64,000 bases of DNA from Pseudomonas chlororaphis (GCA_001023535.1 CP011020.1:2245734-2309733), one strand, 5' to 3'. Positions 31,999-41,226 are shown, numbered from the stretch's first letter. A program made the numbers and translations. Notes: generated by a model from the sequence alone, not told the origin.

Positions 31999-32134
31999 GG
32001 CTTTTTTTTCACACTGAAGAGCCCCTAACAATCAGGGCAAAGTTGTTGCGGCGCGCACTGGTCAGGTACTCACCACCCAGGGAGTGACGACCCCCAAGAA
32101 AGCAGGCCCAAAAGCCCCTGGCGGTCGGTGGCCG

Positions 32135-32163
32135 AGTATAGACAGTTAGGCTACTAATGACAA
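32135..32163 (-). promoter_or_regulatory. sigma-70 promoter of sdhCDAB
   Basis: On the minus strand TTGTCA (32158-32163), a 17-nt spacer and TATACT (32135-32140) form a near-consensus promoter. Transcription would start near 32128, giving a leader of about 115-130 nt before sdhC. Confidence 0.75.
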
Positions 32164-32277
32164 CGCGTTCACCTTCCCCTAATAGCGCATTGCACATACC
32201 AGACAAAAGGCGTAAACGGCAGGTAATTTCGCGGAAAAAGTCCGGTTAAAGCCTTCTGGAGCAAGACTTTAGGCAAA

Positions 32278-32305
32278 TTGACTTTCGGATTTATCTCACT
32301 ATAGT
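32278..32305 (+). promoter_or_regulatory. sigma-70 promoter of gltA
   Basis: TTGACT (32278-32283), a 16-nt spacer and TATAGT (32300-32305) lie about 60 bp before the gltA ATG. The leader contains TAGGAGG before the start. Confidence 0.72.
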
Positions 32306-32363
32306 GGTGCGGGCCCTGCGTGGGGGGTCTGTCTGATGATTCCAAGCATTAATAGGAGGCCAC

Positions 32364-33653
32364 ATGGCTGACAAAAAAGCGCAGTTGATCATCGAGGGCG
32401 CAGCCCCCGTCGAGCTGCCCATTTTAACCGGCACCGTTGGTCCCGATGTAATCGACGTACGGGGCCTGACGGCCACGGGCCGTTTCACCTTTGACCCAGG
32501 TTTCATGTCGACCGCCTCGTGCGAGTCGAAAATCACCTACATCGACGGCGACAACGGCATCCTGCTGCACCGCGGCTACCCGATCGAGCAACTGGCTGAA
32601 AAATCGGACTACCTGGAAACCTGCTACCTGCTGCTCAACGGCGAGCTGCCAACCACAGAGCAAAAGGCCCAGTTCGTCAGCACCGTGAAGAACCACACCA
32701 TGGTTCACGAGCAGCTGAAGACCTTCTTCAACGGCTTCCGTCGCGATGCCCACCCGATGGCCGTCATGTGCGGCGTTGTCGGCGCCCTCTCGGCCTTCTA
32801 CCACGACTCCCTGGACATCAATAACCCCCAGCATCGCGAAATCTCCGCGATCCGCCTGGTGGCCAAGATGCCGACCTTGGCGGCCATGGTCTACAAGTAC
32901 TCCATGGGCCAGCCCATGATGTACCCGCGCAACGACCTGAACTATGCAGAAAACTTCCTGCACATGATGTTCAACACCCCGTGCGAGATCAAACCGATCA
33001 GCCCGGTGCTCGCCAAGGCCATGGACCGGATCTTCATCCTCCACGCCGACCACGAGCAGAACGCCTCCACGTCCACCGTACGCCTGGCCGGCTCGTCGGG
33101 TGCCAACCCGTTCGCCTGTATCGCCGCCGGTATCGCGGCACTCTGGGGCCCGGCCCACGGCGGTGCCAACGAAGCGGTACTGACCATGCTCGATGAAATC
33201 GGCGATGTCTCGAACATCGACAAGTTCATCGCCAAGGCCAAGGACAAGAACGATCCGTTCAAGCTGATGGGCTTCGGTCACCGGGTCTACAAGAACCGCG
33301 ACCCGCGCGCCACCGTCATGAAGCAGACCTGCGACGAAGTGCTCAAGGAACTGGGGATCAAGAACGATCCGCAACTCGAACTGGCCATGCGCCTGGAAGA
33401 GATCGCCCTGACCGACCCGTACTTCATCGAGCGCTCGCTGTACCCGAACGTCGACTTCTACTCGGGGATCATCCTCAAGGCGATCGGCATTCCAACCAGC
33501 ATGTTCACCGTGATCTTCGCCCTGGCGCGGACCGTCGGCTGGATCTCCCACTGGAAGGAAATGCTCTCCAGCCCGTACAAGATCGGCCGCCCGCGCCAGC
33601 TGTACACCGGCTACGAGTCGCGTGACATCACCAAGCTGGAAGATCGGCACTAA
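32364..33653 (+). CDS. gltA: citrate synthase (type II)
   Basis: GltA condenses oxaloacetate and acetyl-CoA to citrate, the TCA entry step. At 429 residues it has the length of the hexameric, NADH-sensitive proteobacterial type. It starts with the beta-rich N-terminal domain typical of that type. Catalytic-site landmarks are [42 protein letters not shown] and [10 protein letters not shown]. The ATG is preceded by TAGGAGG. It is divergent from sdhCDAB, sharing a 365-bp intergenic region with a promoter facing each way. Confidence 0.98.
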   Translation: MADKKAQLIIEGAAPVELPILTGTVGPDVIDVRGLTATGRFTFDPGFMSTASCESKITYIDGDNGILLHRGYPIEQLAEKSDYLETCYLLLNGELPTTEQKAQFVSTVKNHTMVHEQLKTFFNGFRRDAHPMAVMCGVVGALSAFYHDSLDINNPQHREISAIRLVAKMPTLAAMVYKYSMGQPMMYPRNDLNYAENFLHMMFNTPCEIKPISPVLAKAMDRIFILHADHEQNASTSTVRLAGSSGANPFACIAAGIAALWGPAHGGANEAVLTMLDEIGDVSNIDKFIAKAKDKNDPFKLMGFGHRVYKNRDPRATVMKQTCDEVLKELGIKNDPQLELAMRLEEIALTDPYFIERSLYPNVDFYSGIILKAIGIPTSMFTVIFALARTVGWISHWKEMLSSPYKIGRPRQLYTGYESRDITKLEDRH

Positions 33654-33664
33654 ACCCCAGCCAG

Positions 33665-33697
33665 AAAAAACGGCCTCTTGAAGAGGCCGTTTTTTTT
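33665..33697. terminator. intrinsic terminator of gltA
   Basis: AAACGGCCTCTT-GA-AGAGGCCGTTT has an eight-T tail and starts about 12 nt after the gltA stop. The A-run on the left makes it usable in both directions. Confidence 0.93.
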
Positions 33698-33709
33698 GGG
33701 CTGGGGTTT

Positions 33710-33825
33710 AGAGCTACGAGCTGCAAGCTGCAAGCTGCAAGCAAAAAAAATACCCCTGCCTCTCAACAGGGGTATTTTCCTACGCTGCACCGCATCTAAC
33801 TTGCAGCTTGAAGCTTGAAGCTCGC
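33710..33825. repeat. AGCTGCAAGC-type repeat around the actP terminator
   Basis: The left arm holds three tandem CTGCAAG units (33720-33742). The right arm carries the inverse CTTGCAGCTTGAAGCTTGAA near 33800-33819. They enclose the actP terminator and resemble the hairpin at 1064-1095. Confidence 0.6.
33743..33778 (-). terminator. intrinsic terminator of actP
   Basis: The stem AATACCCCTG / CAGGGGTATT is followed by eight T on the minus strand, about 57 nt after the actP stop. Confidence 0.85.
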
Positions 33826-33834
33826 AACTGCTTC

Positions 33835-35493
33835 TTAGTGATTTACCGCCCCACTCGCCCCCAGGCCCGTCTGCGAACGCACGAACTGCGGGAAGAACAG
33901 CGCTCGCTCGTTGGCCGCTTCAGCCGACTTGTCGGTGATGGAGAAGAACCAGATGCCCACGAAGGCAATGGCCATCGAGAACAGCGCCGGGTACTCGTAC
34001 GGGTAGATCGGCTTCTCGTGACCCATGATCTGCACCCAGATGGTCGGGCCCAGGATCATCAGGCCCACGGCACTGACCAGGCCCAGCCAGCCGCCGATCA
34101 TGGCGCCACGGGTGGTCAGCTTCTTCCAGTACATCGAAAGCAGCAGCACCGGGAAGTTGCAGCTCGCCGCGATGGAGAACGCCAGGCCCACCATGAACGC
34201 GATGTTCTGCTTCTCGAACAGGATGCCCAGGGCGATTGCCAGCACCGCCAGGGCGATGGTGGTGATCTTCGAGACGCGAATCTCGTCCTTTTCGTTGGCC
34301 TTGCCCTTCTTGATCACGCTGGCGTACAGGTCGTGGGACACCGCCGAAGCGCCTGCCAGGGTCAAGCCGGCCACCACCGCCAGGATGGTCGCGAAGGCGA
34401 CCGCCGAGATAAAGCCGAGGAAAATACTGCCACCCACCGCGTCGGCCAGGTGCACCGCCGCCATGTTGTTGCCACCGAGCAAGGCACCTGCCGCGTCCTT
34501 GAAGGCCGGGTTGGTGCTGACCAGCAGGATCGCGCCGAAGCCGATGATGAAGGTCAGGATGTAGAAGTAGCCGATGAAGCCTGTGGCGTACAGTACGCTC
34601 TTGCGCGCTTCCTTGGCGTCACTCACGGTGAAGAAGCGCATCAGGATATGCGGCAGGCCAGCAGTACCGAACATCAGCGCCAGACCCAGGGAGAAGGCCG
34701 AAACCGGATCCTTCACCAGGCCACCCGGGCTCATGATCGCTTCACCTTTAGGGTGAACCTTGACCGCTTCGGAGAACAGCATGTTGAAGTCGAAGTTCAC
34801 GTGCTTCATGACCATCAAGGCCATGAACGAAGCACCCGACAGCAACAGCACTGCCTTGATGATCTGTACCCAGGTGGTGGCCAGCATGCCGCCGAACAGC
34901 ACGTAGAGGCACATCAGGATGCCCACCAGGATCACCGCGACGTGGTAGTCCAGGCCGAACAGCAGCTGGATCAGCTTGCCGGCGCCCACCATCTGCGCGA
35001 TCAGGTAGAACGCCACGACCACCAGCGAGCCGCTGGCCGACAGGGTCCGGATCTGCTTCTGCCCCAGGCGATAGGACGCCACGTCGGCGAAGGTGTATTT
35101 ACCCAGGTTACGCAGGCGCTCGGCGATCAGGAACAGAATGATCGGCCAGCCCACCAGGAAGCCGATCGAGTAGATCAGGCCGTCGTAGCCGGAAGCGAAT
35201 ACCAGGGCGGAAATCCCCAGGAAGGACGCCGCCGACATGTAGTCACCGGCAATCGCCAGGCCGTTCTGGAAACCGGTGATCCGGCCGCCAGCGGCGTAGT
35301 AGTCACTGGCCGACTTGCTGCGCTTGGACGCCCAGTAAGTGATGCACAGGGTCAGGCCGACGAAGGCCACGAACATGATGATGGCCGAGACGTTGAGCGG
35401 TTGTTTCTGCACGGCCCCGGTCAGGGCCTCAGCCGCCCAGGCACCCGGGGCGAACGCTGCAATGCTCGAGAGAGCCAGTAGACGCCGGATCAT
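33835..35493 (-). CDS. actP: cation/acetate symporter ActP
   Basis: ActP is a 552-residue sodium:solute symporter (SSS family) that imports acetate and other short monocarboxylates. The N-terminus looks like a cleavable signal ([16 protein letters not shown]), as reported for ActP, followed by about 13 helices. Landmarks are [34 protein letters not shown] and [18 protein letters not shown] chose the ATG at 35491-35493, which overlaps the stop of the DUF485 gene by 4 nt and has AAGGAGG upstream. Together they form the yjcH-actP pair. A terminator follows. Confidence 0.95.
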   Translation of the reverse strand: MIRRLLALSSIAAFAPGAWAAEALTGAVQKQPLNVSAIIMFVAFVGLTLCITYWASKRSKSASDYYAAGGRITGFQNGLAIAGDYMSAASFLGISALVFASGYDGLIYSIGFLVGWPIILFLIAERLRNLGKYTFADVASYRLGQKQIRTLSASGSLVVVAFYLIAQMVGAGKLIQLLFGLDYHVAVILVGILMCLYVLFGGMLATTWVQIIKAVLLLSGASFMALMVMKHVNFDFNMLFSEAVKVHPKGEAIMSPGGLVKDPVSAFSLGLALMFGTAGLPHILMRFFTVSDAKEARKSVLYATGFIGYFYILTFIIGFGAILLVSTNPAFKDAAGALLGGNNMAAVHLADAVGGSIFLGFISAVAFATILAVVAGLTLAGASAVSHDLYASVIKKGKANEKDEIRVSKITTIALAVLAIALGILFEKQNIAFMVGLAFSIAASCNFPVLLLSMYWKKLTTRGAMIGGWLGLVSAVGLMILGPTIWVQIMGHEKPIYPYEYPALFSMAIAFVGIWFFSITDKSAEAANERALFFPQFVRSQTGLGASGAVNH

Positions 35494-35801
35494 TGCTGAG
35501 CCTCCTTGAGAATCGCATTGTTCAGGTCGTCGAACTCGCCATTGGCACGTCGCACGTAGATACCGGTCAGGATGAAAGCCGAGATAATCAGGCCGACACC
35601 GATGGGAATGCCCCAGGTGATCGTCGACTCGGGCGCGATCTTGGCCCCGAGCACGTGTGGCCCGTAGGCAATCAGTAGGATGAATCCGGCGTACAGCCCT
35701 AGCATGATCGCCGAGAGAATCCAGGCGAACCTTTCCCTTTTTCTCACCAGCTCCTTGAAGCGCGGGCTGTTTTGAATCGAGAGGTAAATGCTGTCGTTCA
35801 T
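35490..35801 (-). CDS. DUF485 membrane protein (YjcH-like)
   Basis: This 103-residue protein has two transmembrane helices (about 27-48 and 63-84) and a charged C-terminus ending [12 protein letters not shown]. The N-terminal [16 protein letters not shown] is the DUF485 hallmark. YjcH-type proteins are always coupled to ActP; here the genes overlap by 4 nt. The ATG is preceded by GAGGATAAAAACA. The A-rich AAAAACAA spanning the start fits the Hfq/Crc catabolite-repression motif. A role as accessory subunit of the acetate carrier is likely but unproven. Confidence 0.9.
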   Translation of the reverse strand: MNDSIYLSIQNSPRFKELVRKRERFAWILSAIMLGLYAGFILLIAYGPHVLGAKIAPESTITWGIPIGVGLIISAFILTGIYVRRANGEFDDLNNAILKEAQQ

Positions 35802-35808
35802 TGTTTTT
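35801..35808 (-). promoter_or_regulatory. candidate Hfq/Crc (CA) motif at yjcH-actP start
   Basis: AAAAACAA on the mRNA matches the AANAANAA catabolite-activity motif and overlaps the initiation region of the DUF485 gene, where Hfq/Crc typically blocks translation of secondary carbon-source genes in Pseudomonas. Confidence 0.4.
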
Positions 35809-35938
35809 ATCCTCGCAGCACAATTTAAGTTGGAACGACTCTACTCTATGCGGCCCAAGGCCAGGTTCCAGACGACCTTAGTATTAGAACGACATGACGG
35901 TTTTGCCAGTTTCCCGCAAACTTTTGCCATGGCTCTTC

Positions 35939-36028
35939 TGTGGGAGCGAGCTTGCTCGCGATTGCGGTCGCACATTCAATATAAATGCAAGCAGATATAC
36001 CGCTATCGCGAGCAAGCTCGCTCCCACT
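35939..36028. repeat. REPIN, family A
   Basis: TGTGGGAGCGAGCTTGCTCG and its inverse are about 50 bp apart, between the yjcH-actP promoter region and the betaine-binding-protein terminator. The 35802-36116 stretch otherwise shows no gene. Confidence 0.9.
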
Positions 36029-36060
36029 GGAAATTGGCAAGACCGAAAGGTTGCAGACAT

Positions 36061-36091
36061 AAAAAAACCGCATGACACGACGTCATGCGGC
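36061..36091 (-). terminator. intrinsic terminator of the betaine-type binding-protein gene
   Basis: On the minus strand CCGCATGACG / CGTCATGCGG-type pairing (CCGCATGAC-GTCGT-GTCATGCGG) is followed by TTTTTTT, 26 nt after the stop. Confidence 0.92.
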
Positions 36092-36116
36092 TTTCGGGAT
36101 TACTGGATCAGGCGGA

Positions 36117-36971
36117 TTACTTGCCAGTCCAATCCTTGACGCGGTCCGGGTGCTTGGCGACCCAGTCCTTGGCAGCGGCTTCAGGCTTGGCACCCTCCTG
36201 GATGGCCAGCATGACTTCGCCGATTTCGTCTTTCGAAGCCCACTGGAATTTCTTCAGGAAGGCAGCCACTTCCGGCGCTTTGGTGTCCAGTTCCTTGCTA
36301 CCGATGCTGTTCACGGTCTCAGCCGCGCCGTAGACGCCTTTCGGGTCTTCCAGGAAGCGCAGTTTCCACTTGGCGAACATCCAGTGCGGTACCCAGCCGG
36401 TCACGGCGATGGATTCGTTCTTCTTCTCGGCACGGGTCAGCTCGGCGATCATGCCGGCGCCGGAACTGGCCTTGAGTTGGTAGCCGGTCAGGTCGTAGTC
36501 CTTGATGGCCTGTTCGGTCTTGAGCATCACGCCTGAACCGGCGTCGATGCCGACGATGCGTTTCTTGAAGGAGTCGTCGGTCTTCAGGTCCTCGAGGGAC
36601 TTGGCCTTGACGTATTCAGGCACGATCAGGCCGATCTTGGCGTCCTTGAAGTTGGGACCGTAGTCGACCACCTGGTCTTTGTTCTTGGCCCAGTAGTCGC
36701 CGTGCGTCACCGGCAGCCAGGCCGAGAGCATGGCGTCGAGCTTGCCGGTAGCCACGCCTTGCCACATGATCCCGGTCGCCACCGCTTGCAGCTTCACGTC
36801 GTAGCCCAGCTTCTGCTTGATGACTTCGGCCGCGACGTGCGTGGTCGCGACGCTGTCGGACCAGCCGTCAACGTAGCCGATGCTCAGGGTTTTGGTTTCG
36901 GCACTGGCCAGTGTGGAGCTGATCGCCAGTACCAGTGCGGCACCTGCGCCCAAGAGTCGTCGCATCTTCAT
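36117..36971 (-). CDS. quaternary-ammonium (glycine betaine type) ABC substrate-binding protein
   Basis: This 284-residue periplasmic protein of the OpuAC/ProX family has a signal peptide (LLGAGAALVLAISSTLASA, cleaved before ETKTL). Features are IGYVDGWSDSVATTH near the start, MLSAWLPVTHGDYW, and VTGWVPHWMFAKWKLRFLEDP. The Trp/Tyr-rich segments supply the aromatic cage that binds betaine or choline-like cations. No permease or ATPase gene is adjacent, so it is an orphan binding protein, like the P. aeruginosa CaiX/BetX/CbcX set that share one transporter core (established). Which ligand it prefers cannot be read here. Confidence 0.87.
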   Translation of the reverse strand: MKMRRLLGAGAALVLAISSTLASAETKTLSIGYVDGWSDSVATTHVAAEVIKQKLGYDVKLQAVATGIMWQGVATGKLDAMLSAWLPVTHGDYWAKNKDQVVDYGPNFKDAKIGLIVPEYVKAKSLEDLKTDDSFKKRIVGIDAGSGVMLKTEQAIKDYDLTGYQLKASSGAGMIAELTRAEKKNESIAVTGWVPHWMFAKWKLRFLEDPKGVYGAAETVNSIGSKELDTKAPEVAAFLKKFQWASKDEIGEVMLAIQEGAKPEAAAKDWVAKHPDRVKDWTGK

Positions 36972-37343
36972 CGTTACTTCCCCGAAAGTGCTGCGCCCGA
37001 CGGATGCCGAGCAGCGTCAACGTGTTGTTATGGTCACAGCGCCCCCATCACGCTCGCTCACCCAAACCGGTTCGAACGCCAGTGGAGTACTGACGCGTCG
37101 ATCATCAACCTGCGCCGATCCGTATCCTGCTCTGTCAGCGACCTCGATAAACCGAGAAACGACATCAGAACGCCAGCTGCGACACGCAGCGCCCAACTAG
37201 CCATCACCGGGGCCGAACGTGTATCGTCCCGCTACTATTGCACCCACTGCGCGCCTGTTTCGTGCCGATCATGGCACTTGGCTTCGCTTCGGTGGTCATA
37301 GGCTGCGAACCTCATTCGGCACCTTCCTCTTAGGGATCTCGTC
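36972..37343. other. intergenic region without a recognised gene
   Basis: The 372 bp between the betaine-type binding-protein gene and the divergent alpha/beta hydrolase contain no supported open frame or strong hairpin. It presumably holds both promoters; I could not assign them. Confidence 0.6.
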
Positions 37344-38642
37344 ATGCTCCGTTCCTTGCGCTTCGCTGCCCTCTTCGGCGGCCTTATCCTGAGTGCGTCC
37401 GCGCTGGCGGCAGATATTGACGCCGCCAGTTATGGCTACCCCTTGACCAACCCGTTCGAGGCGACCATTGCCACCACCCCGCCGGACCTGCGCCCGGAGT
37501 TGCCGCTGATCGAGGACATCAATCAGTCCGACCACAGCCTGAAACTGCGCCCGGAACGCGAGTTCATCCTGCCGGACAACTTCTGGCCGGTGAAAAGCCT
37601 CACCTACCGCCTGGCCACCCAGGACAAGCCGGCACCGCTGATCTTCCTGATCGCCGGCACCGGCGCGCGCTACGACAGCAGCCTCAACGAATACCTCAAG
37701 CGCCTCTACTACAAGGCCGGCTACCACGTGGTGCAGCTGTCATCGCCCACCAGCTTCGACTTCATGAGCGCGGCTTCACGCTTCGCCACACCGGGCATTT
37801 CCAAGGAAGACGCCGAGGACATGTACCGGGTGATGCAGGCCGTGCGTGCGCAAAACCCCAAGCTGCCGGTGACCGAGTATTACCTCACCGGTTATAGCCT
37901 GGGCGCACTGGATGCGGCCTTCGTCGCGCACCTGGACGAAACCCGGCGCAGCTTCAACTTCAAGAAAGTCCTGTTGCTCAACCCGCCGGTGAACCTCTAC
38001 ACCTCGATCACCAACCTGGACAAGCTGGTGCAGACCCAGGTCAAGGGCATCAACAGCACCACCACCTTTTATGAGCTGGTGCTGAACAAGCTGACCCGCT
38101 ACTTCCAGCAAAAAGGCTACATCGACCTCAACGACGCCCTGCTCTACGACTTCCAGCAATCCAAGCAACACCTGAGCAACGAGCAGATGGCGATGCTGAT
38201 CGGCACGTCGTTCCGCTTCTCGGCGGCCGACATCGCGTTCACGTCGGACCTGATCAACCGTCGCGGCCTGATCATCCCGCCCAAGTTCCCGATCACCGAA
38301 AGCACCAGCCTGACGCCGTTCCTCAAGCGCGCACTGCAATGCGACTTCGACTGCTACCTCACCGAGCAGGTGATCCCGATGTGGCGCGCGCGCACCGACG
38401 GCGGCAGCCTGTTGCAACTGGTCGACCAGGTCAGCCTGTATGCATTGAAGGATTACCTGCAGGCCAGTTCGAAGATCGCTGTCATGCACAACGCCGACGA
38501 CGTCATCCTTGGCCCGGGCGACCTGGGCTTCCTGCGCAAGACCTTTGGCGATCGCCTGACGGTTTATCCACTGGGCGGCCACTGCGGCAACCTTAACTAC
38601 CGCGTCAACAGCGACGCCATGCTGGAGTTCTTCCGTGGCTAA
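37344..38642 (+). CDS. secreted alpha/beta hydrolase coupled to mlaA
   Basis: This 432-residue exported protein has a signal peptide (FAALFGGLILSASALAA). It has an alpha/beta-hydrolase core: oxyanion strand LIFLIAGTGARYDSS, nucleophile elbow TGYSLGALDAAF with Ser185, and an acid in NADDVILGPGD. The base lies in LGGHCGNLNY near the C-terminus. The protein would act in the periplasm or at the outer membrane. The stop overlaps the start of the MlaA homologue by 8 nt, so the two are translationally coupled. The pairing suggests lipid or ester processing together with phospholipid trafficking (inference). Some databases label such proteins as kinases, for which I see no motif. Confidence 0.82.
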   Translation: MLRSLRFAALFGGLILSASALAADIDAASYGYPLTNPFEATIATTPPDLRPELPLIEDINQSDHSLKLRPEREFILPDNFWPVKSLTYRLATQDKPAPLIFLIAGTGARYDSSLNEYLKRLYYKAGYHVVQLSSPTSFDFMSAASRFATPGISKEDAEDMYRVMQAVRAQNPKLPVTEYYLTGYSLGALDAAFVAHLDETRRSFNFKKVLLLNPPVNLYTSITNLDKLVQTQVKGINSTTTFYELVLNKLTRYFQQKGYIDLNDALLYDFQQSKQHLSNEQMAMLIGTSFRFSAADIAFTSDLINRRGLIIPPKFPITESTSLTPFLKRALQCDFDCYLTEQVIPMWRARTDGGSLLQLVDQVSLYALKDYLQASSKIAVMHNADDVILGPGDLGFLRKTFGDRLTVYPLGGHCGNLNYRVNSDAMLEFFRG

Positions 38643-39423
38643 ATATCTCCTGCTTATTGCGGCGCTCCTGGGGGCGGGCATGGTGCACGCCGACGACGGC
38701 AAGACCGCTGCGCCAGCGGTGGTGGACCCGGATGGCTTCAAGGAACCACTGACCAAGCTCAAGTTCAACCCGGGGCTGGACCAGCGCGAATTCGAGCGCT
38801 CGACCCTCAACGCCCTGAACGTGTACGACCCGCTGGAATCCTGGAACCGCCGGGTCTACCACTTCAACTACCGCTTCGACCAATGGGTGTTCCTGCCCGT
38901 CGTCGATGGCTACCGCTACATCACCCCGAGCTTCGTGCGCACCGGGGTCAGCAACTTCTTCAACAACCTGGGCGACGTGCCGAACCTGATGAACAGCCTG
39001 CTGCAGTTCAAGGGCAAGCGTTCGATGGAAACCACCGCGCGGCTGCTGCTCAACACCACCGTCGGCATTGCCGGCCTGTGGGACCCGGCCACCGCCATGG
39101 GCTTGCCGCGCCAGAGCGAAGACTTCGGCCAGACCCTGGGCTTCTACGGCGTGCCGGCCGGCGCGTATTTCGTGCTGCCGATCTTCGGCCCGTCGAACCT
39201 GCGCGACACCTCGGGCTTGCTGGTGGACTACACCGCCGAATCGGCGATCAACTTCCTGAACGTCGCCGAAGTCAGCGCCAACCACCCGGAACTGCTGCTC
39301 CTGCGAGGCGTGGACAAGCGTTACCAGACCAGCTTCCGCTACGGCCAGCTGAACTCGCCGTTCGAGTATGAAAAAGTCCGCTACGTGTACACGGAGTCGC
39401 GCAAGTTGCAGATTGCCGAGTAG
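38635..39423 (+). CDS. mlaA: MlaA/VacJ-family phospholipid-trafficking protein
   Basis: This 262-residue protein belongs to the VacJ family, which removes mislocalised phospholipid from the outer leaflet of the outer membrane with the MlaFEDBC system. Family motifs are DPLESWNRRVYHFN, NFFNNLGDVPNLMNSLLQ, NTTVGIAGLWDPA, EDFGQTLGFYGVPAG and LPIFGPSNLRD. The signal peptide (MAKYLLLIAALLGAGMVHA) ends without a lipobox cysteine, unlike E. coli MlaA, so it is predicted to be a soluble or peripherally bound secreted form. It starts at a GTG overlapping the upstream hydrolase by 8 nt, with GGAG 7 nt before. A near-perfect REPIN hairpin follows. Confidence 0.88.
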   Translation: MAKYLLLIAALLGAGMVHADDGKTAAPAVVDPDGFKEPLTKLKFNPGLDQREFERSTLNALNVYDPLESWNRRVYHFNYRFDQWVFLPVVDGYRYITPSFVRTGVSNFFNNLGDVPNLMNSLLQFKGKRSMETTARLLLNTTVGIAGLWDPATAMGLPRQSEDFGQTLGFYGVPAGAYFVLPIFGPSNLRDTSGLLVDYTAESAINFLNVAEVSANHPELLLLRGVDKRYQTSFRYGQLNSPFEYEKVRYVYTESRKLQIAE

Positions 39424-39443
39424 TTTGGGCGCCCCCAAAACCA

Positions 39444-39534
39444 GTGTGGGAGCGGGCTTGCTCGCGAAGGCGGTGTGTCAGGTAACCTATGTGCTAACTG
39501 ACACACCGCCTTCGCGAGCAAGCTCGCTCCCACA
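39444..39534. repeat. REPIN, family A, near-perfect long hairpin
   Basis: Arms of about 37 nt, beginning TGTGGGAGCGGGCTTGCTCG, pair almost completely around a short loop between mlaA and the convergent DUF808 gene. It may also act as a terminator. Confidence 0.93.
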
Positions 39535-39557
39535 GTTTTTGTTTTGCGTTGCCAGGT

Positions 39558-40472
39558 CTAGCCCTTCAACGCTTTCCAGATCTTGCCCACCGCCATCACC
39601 CCCGCCAACACCACCGCACCCGCCACGATCCCCGCCACCGCATTGAGCAACATCGGCACGATGAACCCCGCGCCGCCGGCGCTGGCCGCCACACCTTCGA
39701 TCCAGTGGTGCACCACCGGCACACCGTGGGTGAGGATGCCGCCGCCCACCAGGAACATCGCCGCCGTGCCGATCACCGACAGGCTTTTCATCATGTAGGG
39801 CGCGGCGCGCAGGATGGCGCCGCCGATACGCTGGGCGGCCTGCCCCGGCTTTTGTGTCAGCCAGAGCCCCAGGTCGTCGAGCTTGACGATCCCCGCCACC
39901 AGGCCATAGACGCCGGCGGTCATGACAATGGCGATGCCGGAAAGCACGATCACCTGCTGGGTCAGCGTGGCATCGACCACCGTACCCAGGGTGATGGCGA
40001 TGATTTCCGCCGAGAGGATGAAATCGGTGCGCACCGCGCCCTTGATCTTGTCCTTTTCGAAAGCCACCAGGTCGACCGCCGGGTCAGCCACTGCCTGGGC
40101 CAACTGCGCGTGTCCGGCCTGGTCCTCGGCGGGGCTGTGAAGAAACTTGTGGGCCAACTTTTCAAAGCCCTCGAAGCACAGGTAGGCACCGCCCACCATC
40201 AGCAGCGGCGTCACCAGCCAGGGCACGAAGGCACTGATCGCCAACGCCGAGGGCACCAGGATCAACTTGTTGATGAATGAGCCCCTGGCCACGGCCCAGA
40301 CCACCGGCAGTTCCCGCTCGGCACGCACGCCAGAGACTTGCTGGGCGTTGAGCGCCAGGTCGTCGCCCAGCACACCGGCGGTTTTCTTGGCGGCCATCTT
40401 GGTCATCAACGCTACGTCGTCGAGCACGGTGGCGATGTCGTCGATCAGTACCAGCAAACTGCTTCCAGCCAT
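39558..40472 (-). CDS. DUF808 (YedI-like) inner-membrane protein
   Basis: This 304-residue membrane protein begins [20 protein letters not shown], the DUF808 signature, followed by [20 protein letters not shown]. There are about six to seven hydrophobic helices. The loop [25 protein letters not shown] is conserved in YedI. I chose the ATG at 40470-40472 with AAGGAG 8 nt upstream. Function is unknown. It diverges from the TetR regulator gene, which could control it (inference from position only). Confidence 0.87.
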   Translation of the reverse strand: MAGSSLLVLIDDIATVLDDVALMTKMAAKKTAGVLGDDLALNAQQVSGVRAERELPVVWAVARGSFINKLILVPSALAISAFVPWLVTPLLMVGGAYLCFEGFEKLAHKFLHSPAEDQAGHAQLAQAVADPAVDLVAFEKDKIKGAVRTDFILSAEIIAITLGTVVDATLTQQVIVLSGIAIVMTAGVYGLVAGIVKLDDLGLWLTQKPGQAAQRIGGAILRAAPYMMKSLSVIGTAAMFLVGGGILTHGVPVVHHWIEGVAASAGGAGFIVPMLLNAVAGIVAGAVVLAGVMAVGKIWKALKG

Positions 40473-40602
40473 GGAGGGGCTCCTTGAACAATAATGCCGC
40501 GCAGCATACCGCGAGCCGCGGCCCTCGGGGCATTCTTGAGCGCCGCGCGAGGCCGGTGCTACCATGCGCCACCGCCAGAACAGGCAAGGAACCCCTGGGT
40601 TT

Positions 40603-41208
40603 ATGAGCACTATCCGCGAGCGCAACAAAGAACTGATCCTGCGTGCCGCCAGCGAGGAATTTGCCGACAAGGGCTTCGCCGCGACCAAGACCAGCGACAT
40701 CGCGGCCAAGGCCGGCCTGCCCAAACCCAACGTCTACTACTACTTCAAATCCAAGGAAAACCTCTACCGCGAGGTCCTGGAAAGCATCATCGAACCGATC
40801 CTCCAGGCGTCCACCCCTTTCAATGCCGACGGCGTACCGAGTGAAGTGCTCAGCCACTACATTCGCTCCAAGATCCGCATCTCCCGCGACCTGCCCTTCG
40901 CCTCGAAGGTCTTCGCCAGCGAAATCATGCACGGCGCCCCCCACCTGAGCCCCGACCTGGTGGAACAACTCAACGCCCAGGCCCGGCACAACATCGACTG
41001 CATCCAGACCTGGATCAACCGCGGCCAGATCGCCCCCATCGACCCCAACCACCTGATGTTCAGCATCTGGGCCGCCACCCAGACCTACGCTGATTTCGAC
41101 TGGCAGATCACCGCCATCACCGGCAAGGCGAAGCTGGATGAAGCCGATTACGAAGCGGCGGCGCAGACGATTACCCGGTTGGTGTTGAAAGGGTGTGAGA
41201 CAGGCTGA
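40603..41208 (+). CDS. TetR/AcrR-family regulator (RutR-like)
   Basis: This 201-residue protein has an N-terminal TetR helix-turn-helix ([30 protein letters not shown] then [17 protein letters not shown], residues about 8-55). The C-terminal ligand domain resembles the RutR/YcdC type ([26 protein letters not shown]). RutR proteins respond to pyrimidines, but neighbouring genes give no pyrimidine-pathway context, so the ligand is open. I chose the ATG at 40603 ([11 protein letters not shown]). It is divergent from the DUF808 gene across about 130 bp. Confidence 0.86.
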   Translation: MSTIRERNKELILRAASEEFADKGFAATKTSDIAAKAGLPKPNVYYYFKSKENLYREVLESIIEPILQASTPFNADGVPSEVLSHYIRSKIRISRDLPFASKVFASEIMHGAPHLSPDLVEQLNAQARHNIDCIQTWINRGQIAPIDPNHLMFSIWAATQTYADFDWQITAITGKAKLDEADYEAAAQTITRLVLKGCETG

Positions 41209-41226
41209 TACACCGAGTCGCTGCCT

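Noticed and set aside
37344..38642. Annotation as a serine/threonine kinase
   Set aside because: No kinase motif is present; the GYSLGA elbow, acid and histidine fit an alpha/beta hydrolase.
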